Below are positions 55,067 to 64,000 of a DNA stretch of 64,000 nt, piece by piece. The notes under the pieces are model-generated. The model saw only the letters and a program-made list of their open reading frames with translations, was not told the DNA's origin and searched no databases. The position numbers were made by a program, and so were the translations under genes. Origin of the DNA: Auanema rhodensis (lineage: Eukaryota; Nematoda; Chromadorea; Rhabditida; Rhabditidae); the NCBI GenBank assembly GCA_964057225.1, contig OZ059895.1, positions 14,499,001 through 14,563,000 of the forward strand. Reading direction: 5' to 3'. Each line of letters begins with the position of its first letter. The stretch's first letter is position 1.

Positions 55067-58000
55067 TTAATCCTCGTCACTGGACAAGATTTCTCCATCG
55101 GATAGTTCAGCATCAGGAGGACGAGGAACCTATACGACAATGATGTGGCATTAATAAAACTGAAACGATATACCTTGGGTGGTTTAACAACAACAACAGG
55201 AGGAGGGCTTGCGGGCTTTTCTTTCTTTGGTGGTGGAGGAGTATGTTGGAATTTCTCGCGTAGTTTGTCCCTGGAAGGGGATCGTTGTCTTTTCTCACGA
55301 TCACCTTGATCACGTCTGGGTAAGCGACTCATAGGAGAGCGTGGCTTCCTATTCGGGACCTGAAAAAAAAAAGCTTAAGAAAAGTAGGCTTGTTGAATAT
55401 ACCTTAAATTCTCCTCTATCTATATTACGACGCATAGGTTCACGATGAGATTCACGTGGTTCACGATCGAAGTCACGATTAGGACGTGTACGATCCCGAA
55501 CCCTGTCTCTTTCGTGATCACGTTCTCGTTCTCGGTAAAGAGGGGGTTCTAATCGTTCTTTACCACCAGCAGCCCTGTCCACTGTCTTATCCCTTGTTTC
55601 TTCTAAGCCTCTCCGCATCACTTGCAAACGATTTACCTATTTCGTAACAGTATTTCTTGTATTTCATTAGAAACAGATACCTCATTAGAAATTTGATTCA
55701 TCTGATGGTGTTGTTTTTCGACTTCTTGAACTTTTGTTCTTAATTTTGCACACAATCGCATGAAAACAGCGCGTAAATCTTCAGGTTCGGACATAGAAAT
55801 AGCTTCTCTAGCCTTTCGTAACTAAATATGTTGTTAAAATAAAGAAAATGGAATACGAACTCACTCTTCCGTTTGTTTTCTCTATTTTTTCAATAATTTG
55901 TCGTATACGATCTTCATCAACAGTTACAAATCGAGGGGGGAGTTTATCGAGTTTAGCCGCATTTAGAAGATCTTGGTCACCTTTGTACTTAGCCAATAAA
56001 TATAAGGGATCTTAATAAAAACACATAAAAACTTCAAAAAAAGTAAACACTAACTGATAAAGCTGGCTTTGTAATTTTCATGGTTTAATATATCAAATGG
56101 AACAGAAACAATCATATTTTCTAGGGGAGAATCAGTACCTAGTATGACATCAACAGCTGAAAATAAAATTTTGGAGATGCTGTTGAAATTTGAAAAAATC
56201 ATACAAATAGGTAATTCAGGCAAGTTGTGAGGATATACTCCTCGTAGGCAAAATTCTCGTCTTAATTGCATGAGTATCATGCCCAATTTGTTCCCACCAA
56301 GGTAAGGGGGGCGGAATGCCATAGGTCGAGAGGAAATATCTAGAAGCTAAAAAGAAGAGCGTATTACTCTACTTGATAAACAGTTAATTACCATTGTAGT
56401 AGTTATATCTAATTCATGCATCCAGACTCTGAGATCAGTTTCCCGCATACCAATAGATAATTCTGCTTCAGCAGAAGAAAAGCGGGAACAATAAACCAGT
56501 AACGCATCACCCGTGTCAAGTAGAGCGCGTAAGAGGGGAGGATGCTGCTCTAACAAGCATTGTAAAGCTTCTTTTATAGCCTTAAGAAGGAACACAATAA
56601 TTTACATATGTTGGGGGAATGTACCTTCTGTCTTCTTTCCATGAACCAACTTTGTACCCGTTCCATGTCTCTGTCTCGGTACTCGATTGTTTCGTGCAAT
56701 CGTTGCCAACACTCCAAGGACGATTTAGTTTCCATTACATACTCAGTATCAGACTTATTGAAACCAAGATATCTTGAAGATTGTGCTATATAAGTGGCTA
56801 TACAAATTCAATTCAAACCTTGCAGCGGTTTGGGCAATTAAGTGAGCAGGAGAAGGCAAAGGTTGTTCGTCATTACCAGATTTAATTTCCGCAGGATACA
56901 GCGGATGCCAAACAGCCTCAGGGGTAAAGCATATTACGTGCTGAGTAATCATAGTAGCAAAATTGGCAGGCATCGGGGTCGCCTTAAAATAAATCATAGC
57001 AATGGTTCAAGAAAATAATCAAGACATACTAAAGGAATACGCTCTACTATATTGCTAGCTAATTTTCCTCTAAGTTCCATAAGCAAAAGACCAGTTTTAT
57101 TACCCACTAAGTTGGCTAACGTTTTGGCATCCTTATTTTCCTATAAGAAATATTCATATATAAATATTGATTACTCGTAAATACCTTGCTTCGCATCCAG
57201 TCAATAAGTTTCGAAGGGCTCACATGAGACTTAGTTAAAAGATTTTGAATTTCATCTTCTCGTGCTGCACATGTCCACATAGGCTCTCCATCTATATCAA
57301 ACATAGAGAGAAACTAAGTTCCAAAAAACTTACAAGTACAGTCTATAATAATAGCATCTCCGGTACTAAGAAGAAGTTGGCGAAGGTAATCGTATTGAGT
57401 AATCTATATAATCAATATTCTGATGATCTGTAAAACAAAAACATACCTTATGTTTCATGGCAGATTGACGCCAACGATCCATTTTGCTCATCTTGCTCTC
57501 AATTTGATCCTCAGGTAGCTAAAGTACATAAGGTCAGAATAGTAAAGCACAGTGAACAACTCACATTTAATTTTTGGAAAACACGTTCTGCGACGACAGG
57601 AACATCTACGGGATTAACAGTTGTACGGATTTTTTCAAGGCATTTATCGCTCAGTTTTAAAGCATCAAATAACTAGAAAAAATACTTATACTGAACTCAA
57701 AACTTCAATTTTACCTTAAGATACGCATAATGTTCAACAGATCGGTACATTTCCTCCTTCATTTCAAATGATAAAGCATAATAATTACTAAGAGGACGAA
57801 AAATTCCCTGAGACATAGTATATAAATAATTTTCTAATAAACAAATCATACTTCTAGAGATATAACTAAATCACATGCAGTGATTCTGAGAGGTTTATCG
57901 TCATTGTCCATAGAGATGCCGTCTAACTCAATGGCTGGTCTCATAAGCAAAGCTGTACGCCTGTTTTGAACAGCTTCACCTCGCAGGAACATCAGCAAAA

Positions 58001-58756
58001 ATCTTGAAAAATTCAGTATTCTTTTGTATCCTTGTAATGATATTTTTCTACCCCAATAAATTAGCGCCTAACGTTCCTGGTCGAGCAGCTTCGTTGCGCA
58101 TCCAGAACGAAAGAGCAGCATAATCGGTTTTTTCCCTTTTCATCCATTCCACAAAACCCGACTCATCAAAGCCTTAACATATGTTGTTGGAATGATGTAC
58201 TATACTATTAATAACCTATCCCAAATTCTCTGTCATTTTTATCACAAACTATGAGAAGAGCATCCTTTGTGTCAAGTAAACCTTTTTCAAACTCTGAATT
58301 GTCTTCGTTATTCAACGTGATTTAATTCTTATAACACCTTTATCTTGTTCCATTCGCTTTCTCAAAGCAATTAATGTATATGATTGACGACTTCCTTGCA
58401 GATAATTAGCAAGTGAATTCATATCATGACCTGCAGGCATATTTTCCAGTAGAAGCTGTCGTGCCTACAAAAGTAAACAACTCAAAAAAATGAAAGGTAT
58501 ATATGAGTAACCTTTCCGGGAACATCGCTACTTTTCTGGCACAATAGTTCTAATATAACTTCCTCACTTATACCAAGCTGAGACAGTATCATTGAGTGGG
58601 TGTAGTGAACAGCACTAGGATATCTTCAAAAAAATGGAGATGTTGATAGCGGAGAATACAGACAAACCTTTTACCACCATCACTGATGGTATGGCTGTAC
58701 CCGCAATGCAGAGTATCAGATTCATTTCCTATTAACACTATTTTCCCTTCATCCAT
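55067..58756 (-). CDS. Triple NADAR-like (YbiA/DUF1768) protein with charged tail
   Basis: Twenty-two exons in phase give 917 aa. Three consecutive segments share one pattern: an E/V-HY-like start, a helical middle, a (S/D)TGDALL-type strand followed by a polar loop, and an LxGNxLGxLLMxLRxE end. Unit 1 (about 1-226) has SAVHYTHSM and ANLLGFLLMFLRGE. Unit 2 (about 227-413) has SVEHYAYLK, LSTGDAIIID and KTGLLLMELRGK. Unit 3 (about 414-690) has DTGDALLVYC and NKLGMILMQLRRE. NADAR enzymes cleave N-glycosidic bonds in nucleotide-type intermediates. Only unit 2 keeps the EHY residues, so it may be the active one. The tail (about 757-917) is rich in RE/RD and proline, like nuclear RNA-associated proteins. 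The ATG at 58756 follows a CCGTTTAG acceptor, possibly a trans-splice site. Confidence 0.75.
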
Positions 58757-59541
58757 ATCGTGACCCAAGTCTAAACGGAAATTTGAAGATGGGAAATGAC
58801 TATTATAAATATTTATCAAGAACAAGAAATTGAGAACATGCGTTGAAGACTCAAACCTTTAATTATAATAAAGGCATGAGCCAGTAAATCAAAAATTTTA
58901 ATTTAACTTTAATAATTCATACTTTACTCATGAATTAAAGAAAATAATTCAGGGAAATGTCGGTAAAAGTTAACAAGAAAACAAACTGAGAAATTTAAAT
59001 TTAAAAAAAAGCATTATCTGAAATCACGATTGGATACAACGTAACAAAACAATATAAGTACCGCATACCTTAATATCCGTTGAAATGATTCGCAGCGCAA
59101 ATTTGATTATTAAAAATCGACTACTTCAACGATAAGCCTAATTTCAGATCTTCTTATAATTAAGCACTCAGCATAAATCGGTAACAAGCTTTAAGCGTTA
59201 AATGGTCCTGACACGACGCGAACGCGAATGAAACATCGGCCTGAGTATTATATGCGCTAAAGCAGCAAGAGACAGTCCTTTAACAAAAATTGTTATATTC
59301 CATAGAACTAGCCTATAAATTTTTAAAGTTTTTTCTATTGTTTCGGGAATTTTAGAGGACTATTTTTGTTTTATTTTATTAAAATATATTTTCTTTTGGG
59401 TAAAGAGTTTATTTAAGCCCATTAAGTTTTGACGAAAATTGAAAATAATGACTTTTTGCAACTTTTTTTTGTATATTCGCAGACAATGTTGATTGTTTAT
59501 ATTAAGCCTATTAAGTATTTTATTAAAGTCTCTTGGGCAAC
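58757..59541. promoter_or_regulatory. Divergent region between the NADAR gene and rps-3
   Basis: 785 bp separating divergent genes. It presumably carries the strong rps-3 promoter. T-rich stretches precede the rps-3 ATG. No defined element is recognised. Confidence 0.45.
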
Positions 59542-60468
59542 ATGGCAACTGCCACGCAAATCACTAAGAAGAAGAAGGCCGTCCTCGATGGAGTCTTCAA
59601 GGCTGAGCTTAACAACTTCCTTATGAAGGAGTTGGCTGAAGATGGTTACTCTGGAGTTGAGGTAAGAATACTGATATCAGATTAGTTTTAATAAATTAAT
59701 GTGACAGGTCCGTCGTACCCCTGCTCGTGCTGAGGTTATCATCATGGCTACCCGCACTCAATCCGTTCTCGGAGAGCGTGGACGCCGTATTAAGGAGCTC
59801 ACCTCCGTTGTCCAGAAGCGTTTCGGTTTCGAAGAGGGAACCGTCGAGGTATGAATTTTTGCATATCGAGATGAAAACCGTTTCAATTTACAGCTTTACG
59901 CCGAGAAGGTTTCCAACCGTGGACTCTGCGCTGTTGCTCAGTGCGAGTCTCTCCGCTACAAGCTTGTTGGAGGTCTTGCCGTCCGTCGTGCTTGCTACGG
60001 AGTTCTCCGTTTCATCATGGAGTCCGAAGCTCAAGGTTGCGAGGTTTGTGATTTAAAATTTTTTTATAGTAATTATGTATAAAATTAAAGGTTATCGTCT
60101 CCGGAAAGCTCCGTGGACAGCGTGCTAAGGCCATGAAGTTCGTTGACGGGCTCATGATCCACTCCGGACACCCAGTAAACGACTACATCCAACAGGCCGT
60201 CAGACACGTCCAGCTCCGTCAAGGTGAAATATTAAAATATTAACACGTTTTATAACCGATAATTCCAGGAGTTATCGGAATCAAGGTCAAGATCATGCTT
60301 CCCCACGATCCCCGCGGACAAATGGGACCCAAGCTTGCCCTTCCTGATCATGTCCAGATTCTTGAGCCACTTCCAGAGAACAACCCAGCTGAGCCAAGAT
60401 CTGAGCATATGCAAGAGAAGAAGGACATCATCGTTCCAGTTTTACCAGCTCAACCAGTTCAGCAGTAA
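59542..60468 (+). CDS. rps-3: 40S ribosomal protein S3
   Basis: Five exons (59542-59661, 59708-59848, 59894-60043, 60091-60223, 60269-60468), all in phase, give 247 aa, the normal length. It has the N-terminal helix ([18 protein letters not shown]), a type II KH domain with [10 protein letters not shown] (the GXXG loop), and the conserved [10 protein letters not shown] and KIMLPHDP blocks. RPS3 sits at the mRNA entry channel of the 40S subunit and also has DNA-repair nuclease activity in some animals. Codon use is more GC-rich and regular than its neighbours, as expected of a highly expressed gene. An AATAAA signal lies at about 60487, shortly after the stop. Confidence 0.98.
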
Positions 60469-60673
60469 AACGTTGTTATTCGATTCAATAAATTGTTATT
60501 AAATTTGCACATATTAAATGGTTTGTGTTTAGTCAATGTTCTCATACTGCTAAAACACTGGTGGGCGTGGTTTATCTGAGTAGTGGTCTATCCAAGTCAA
60601 CCTTGTCATTCGCCACCTAGTTGTTAGGCCGTATGTCTGCTTTCCTTCAGTTTTCATTTCTGGTTATCTATAA

Positions 60674-60838
60674 ATGGAATTGCCCCCAATTTTTGAAGAT
60701 TATATTTACGGACCATTAAATCGAATGATGAGGTGCTCTTAATGAACGAACACTGTTATCATTTTTTTCTGAGTAAAGTCGTCATTAACCGATAGTTTTC
60801 AGAATCTTTACAATATTTATCAATCTTTAAAAGAGAAT
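60674..60838 (+). other. Possible 5' exons extending the RidA protein
   Basis: Exon 60674-60732 (MELPPIFEDYIYGPLNRMM) joins in phase to 60796-60838 (FQNLYNIYQSLKEN). This ends in phase 0 at a GTGAGT donor and runs in frame into the next gene if a TTTAG acceptor at 60870 is used. That intron would be only 32 nt, shorter than any other here (minimum about 41), so the link is doubtful. Alternatively these exons belong to a separate small peptide or to an isoform. Confidence 0.35.
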
Positions 60839-60879
60839 GTGAGTTTGAGCAGCTAACGCGTAGTGTTTAGATATTTAAC

Positions 60880-61718
60880 ATGCCTCTCTTACCGCCTGTG
60901 AAACGTCGAACAGACGAAGGAGTTGATGATTCCCCGCATGAAAAGTAATATTATTGTATAAGTGTGGTCCTATGGTGCATGCTTGTTTTAATATAAGAGA
61001 AGTTATATATTATTGATTGATTCAATCTTATCATATTACAAAAGTTTCAATGTCGTTTGAAAATATTAACGTCAGTTAAGTGGCATGTGTGTGCCTTGTG
61101 TGTGCGCGTGTTAATAGATCTTTGGCATTTTTTGGTATTTTTCTTTATTGTTTATTTTAGGAAACGAAGCATTGAAGCCATGGTCTCTATCAGCCGTCAG
61201 ATAATCCACTCAACTAATGCACCTGCTGCCATTGGACCTTACAGGTACAGTTACTCGGTATATTTCTTGTATTAACTTTGACTCTGTTTAAGCCAAGCTG
61301 TTCGTGTTAATGAGACTGTTTACCTCAGTGGTTCTATCGGGATGGACCCTAAAACCATGGAACTCAAGGAAGGCATCACTGAGCAGGCTCGTCAATCATT
61401 AAAAAACATAGGAGAGGTTCTTAAAGCTGCCGGTTCTAGTTATAATAATGGTTTATCGTGAAAGTATTTTTTTACTAATCCCATTATTCAGTTGTGAAGA
61501 CAACTGTTCTTCTTGCTGATATGAATGATTTTGCAACAGTTAACGAGATTTACAAGGAATTTTTCACCGATAAGTTCCCTTCAAGAGCTGCTTATCAAGT
61601 CGGCGCATTTATCAAACACTTATAAAACTTTATTTTTTTCTAGGTAGCAGCTTTGCCTAAGCAAGCTTTAATCGAAATTGAAGCTATTGCTGTTGTAGGA
61701 GATATCAAGGACGTCTAG
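60880..61718 (+). CDS. RidA/YjgF-family 2-iminobutanoate/2-iminopropanoate deaminase
   Basis: Five exons in phase give 162 aa. The core (from [20 protein letters not shown]) is a complete RidA domain: [15 protein letters not shown], the [12 protein letters not shown] helix, [14 protein letters not shown] with the conserved region before it, [13 protein letters not shown] containing the substrate-binding Arg, and the end [10 protein letters not shown]. Trimeric RidA hydrolyses reactive enamine/imine products of PLP enzymes, protecting other enzymes. An N-terminal extension ([27 protein letters not shown]) precedes the domain and is rich in basic clusters; the ATG at 61180 would give the compact form. 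RPS3 immediately upstream matches the arrangement in C. elegans (C23G10.3 and C23G10.2, from memory). Confidence 0.9.
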
Positions 61719-61868
61719 AATGTACGCACAAAGAGTGATAACTGATTGCATTTTTCTCAGCATTCTTTTAATAAAAACTTTTCTTTCTTCTTTTTTTCTG
61801 TTTTCAATCCTTATTTGGATAAAATATGTGTAAATATGATCATTATTGATGAATCTGTCTTTAGTTTT

Positions 61869-62725
61869 ATGGGGAAATGGCGATGGCTGAAGGATTTTTG
61901 TTATCGCTTCGCCCCCTTCGTAAGTGCACGTATTCTTCGTTCTGATTTGAAGCAAATTCCAAAAACAATAGATGTGTGTAAATCAAACTTAGGTAAATTT
62001 TCGTTTCAAAAGGAGGAAATAATCATGTTTTGTAGAAAATCAGGTTAGAGAGACTTATGAATCACTAGAAAATGTCTTGCCCCATATTAACTTTGCTAGG
62101 GCAATCCCTATGGAACAAATCCACACGGCTAGAAATGCATTGACCGAATCCTTGGGTTTTGAATTAATTCGGAAAAAAAGTTTGATAGCAGCTGGTGGCA
62201 GAGGAATATTTGTGAAATCAGGTACTATATAGATAAGAAGGCGGAACTTTTCTTTTCTGTTCAGGCTTGATCAGGAAAAACCATCTGGCTTCTGTATATC
62301 CTGGAACAATATATGAGCCTGGCGATTCTATTCTGCTACAATCTATGGGTAACCACTTTGTACTCCGTTGTATGGATGGCTTGACAGTTGATGGAAATGA
62401 TCGTCGGCTTTCTAGACTAGTTCATCGCTCTTCTAACTTTCGAGATCTAGCGCCATTTGTGTCTGATCAAACGTGGCTCACGGAAACTCCTCTAAATTTT
62501 CTGCATATGGGTCAATATATTAATAATGCTCCTACCAATAACACGCATAATGTACAATATATAGACTTAGATATAACTGGCTGGCCAAAAACTTACCGAA
62601 AATGGTTTCCATATTCTGTATATAACGCTAATTCGAGATATACTGCTTTAAGAATTGTAATACTAGTTGCTGTGCGTGATATTTCTAAAGGAGAAGAGTT
62701 ACTCTCATCGTATATTTCTAGATGA
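61869..62725 (+). CDS. SETD9-like SET-domain protein
   Basis: Three exons (61869-61992, 62036-62221, 62265-62725) in phase give 256 aa. The N-terminus MGKWRWLKDFCYRFAPF matches the short basic helix of SETD9. Then come RETYESLENVLPHI, ESLGFELIRKKSLIAAGGRG and the SET-type core (SVYPGTIYEP, LRCMDGLTVDGNDRRLS, GQYINNAP, LVAVRDISKGEELLSSY). The NNAP block stands where SET enzymes have their NHxxxPN cofactor site, and the usual His is missing, as in SETD9. A methyltransferase role is unproven for this family. It starts 150 bp after the RidA stop on the same strand, so co-transcription is plausible. Confidence 0.85.
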
Positions 62726-62760
62726 TGATATATGAGGCTTGTGCTATAGACTTCAATAAA

Positions 62761-63103
62761 CTAAGAATTTTGGTTATCTCTGCTTTTACTTCCTTTGTTG
62801 TTACTATTCTGTGCCTCTTGAGCATTACTAGGATATTCGAAGCCCCAAAGAACAGGAGGCTAAAAAAAATCTTTTTGCTTTATGCTTAGCGTAAACAGTG
62901 CATGCAAGAGCAGATTTTTGTTCTTGTGCTATTCATTGTTATCTGTATCCGAAAGTCTTCTCATCTCAAGGAACATTTTCTTAAAACGAAACAAGAAATA
63001 TTTGCTCTCCGGGTTCTAGGGTCTTGAAGTATGGAACTTTTGAAAATGCTGTAGCAACAACCATGATTGACGTGTTATGAGAGCATCCGTTGTTTTTCAA
63101 GAA
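62761..63103 (-). CDS. Candidate 3' exons of a minus-strand gene (partial)
   Basis: Exon 62993-63103 (37 codons, FLKNNGCSHNTSIMVVATAF, then SKVPYFKTLEPGEQIFL) and exon 62761-62859 (PPVLWGFEYPSNAQ, ending SKSRDNQNS before TAG) are both phase 0, joined by a 133-nt intron with a TTTTTTTTAG acceptor. The gene converges on the SETD9-like gene, 35 bp from its stop. Shorter exons may continue upstream between 63.1 and 63.35 kb (e.g. 63.15-63.18), but I could not fix them. The 5' end is unknown. No family recognised. Confidence 0.4.
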
Positions 63104-64000
63104 CTAATAGAGAGTTTGGTGTATTCTCGGTGACAACCAAAATCTTTCCTAATACTTGGTTCAAGCTTTCATGTTCATTGTGCTTAGAAATATTTTAATG
63201 TACAACGTCTATAGATCTCTCATTCTCAGGAGTTCTGACTACGTCGGAAGTAATAAGAGACACGATCTATTAGCCCCGTCTTTACCATAAATCACTCAAA
63301 AAGCCATCGTGTATCTGGACACCACGTTATTGACTCAATTTTTGAGCTGAGCTATTTACGGAATCGGCAATCACGTCACTGAAAAATGAGTAAACCATAT
63401 GGTTGAAGTGCATGGAGAGTGGATTAGTTCCAGCTCGCCGCTAGATGGCACAGACGTTTTTGCTATAGATTTCATTTCATGCACTGTTCTTCAGTTTATT
63501 AAAGGATTGCCTCATATCACATTCATAATTAAAAGAGCATGTTTTTAATGTATATGTATAACCAACGTATCGAAACTAACAGCTCTAGACAGCCCCAAGG
63601 GAGACCCTTTTTTTCATTCATCCTCTTCCATCTTGCTGCAATACGAATTGCCAGTCCAAATCCTAACGCATTCGACCCATTTTATGTTTTAAATAATTTT
63701 TTAGTCTGCTTACTACGAAACTATTCGTCTATTTTTCTAATAGATCATCACCTGGAAATTTATCTTAGTATTCAAAGTTTATTATCAGATCGACTGAAGA
63801 AAAAGAGATTAGATATTCAGTTATCTATCGCTTTGTCCAATCATTCACCCTCCAGCATTTTTAGTTTATCCTTTCTTCCAACTATACTAACTCACTATTC
63901 TAAGAATATATATCTTCTACAATGACTACAAAAACCAAGAATAGGTAGGTGTAAATAAGTAAAAATAATCATAAATAACCATATATGTTATCGAAGTCCA
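63104..64000. other. Right edge, no firm gene
   Basis: May include upstream exons of the minus-strand gene ending at 62761. A plus-strand open frame of 128 codons (63539-63925) is serine/leucine/isoleucine-rich and not recognisable. It may be chance. Confidence 0.4.

Noticed and set aside
63539-63925. 128-codon plus-strand open frame at the right edge
   Set aside because: Composition and lack of splice signals suggest chance, but the window ends too soon to be sure.

Overview
This window looks like AT-rich nuclear DNA from a free-living rhabditid-type (clade V) nematode. Genes are cut into many small exons by introns of mostly 41-60 nt with TTTCAG/TTTTAG-like acceptors. The gene set has worm hallmarks: a serpentine SRH-type chemoreceptor, a ZAK-family MAP3K, a PDE2-type phosphodiesterase, a mariner relic, and RPS3 followed at once by a RidA protein. 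I built the models by hand, requiring splice phases to agree across every junction. From memory, C. elegans alh-9, pde-2 and rps-3 all lie on chromosome III, which would fit an ancestral linkage group.

Region by region. (1) 1-13.3 kb is gene-poor and full of GA/CT microsatellites. It holds a three-exon single-pass membrane protein (2972-3380), exon-like fragments near 1.4-1.8 and 10.9 kb, a 74-aa candidate gene (11930-12317), and an interleaved set of inverted repeats (11.8-13.25 kb). (2) 13.4-22.0 kb is a dense minus-strand block: a coiled-coil protein with a C-terminal dynein-light-chain-like domain whose middle is built from a duplicated exon pair, a secreted protein of unknown function with a furin-like site, and a complete ZAK kinase with a tRNA-Lys(CTT) inside one of its introns. 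(3) 24-26.2 kb holds a dead, internally deleted mariner, a broken tandem copy of a chemoreceptor 5' end, and an intact chemoreceptor gene. (4) 26.7-31.7 kb, minus strand: an S9 prolyl-oligopeptidase-family enzyme and antiquitin (alh-9). (5) 32.7-40.1 kb, minus strand: pde-2, with a 2.7 kb intron carrying a purine-rich tract. (6) 40.8-49.4 kb is mostly noncoding, with one small plus-strand gene (40832-41329) and one small minus-strand gene (48863-49414). (7) 50.0-54.6 kb, plus strand: xylulokinase, then a ZNF830-type zinc-finger protein. (8) 55.1-58.8 kb, minus strand: a large protein in which I see three tandem NADAR-like units and a charged RE/RD tail. (9) 59.5-62.7 kb, plus strand: rps-3, a RidA deaminase and a SETD9-type SET protein, the last two only 150 bp apart and possibly an operon. 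A small minus-strand gene converges on them from 63.1 kb.

Most proteins are housekeeping or signalling: lysine catabolism and aldehyde detoxification (ALDH7), cGMP/cAMP turnover (PDE2), stress signalling from ribosomes (ZAK), translation (RPS3) and enamine detoxification (RidA). The least expected items are the exon-repeat coiled-coil/light-chain fusion, the triple NADAR protein, and several small phase-consistent genes in otherwise empty stretches. Family calls are by eye only.
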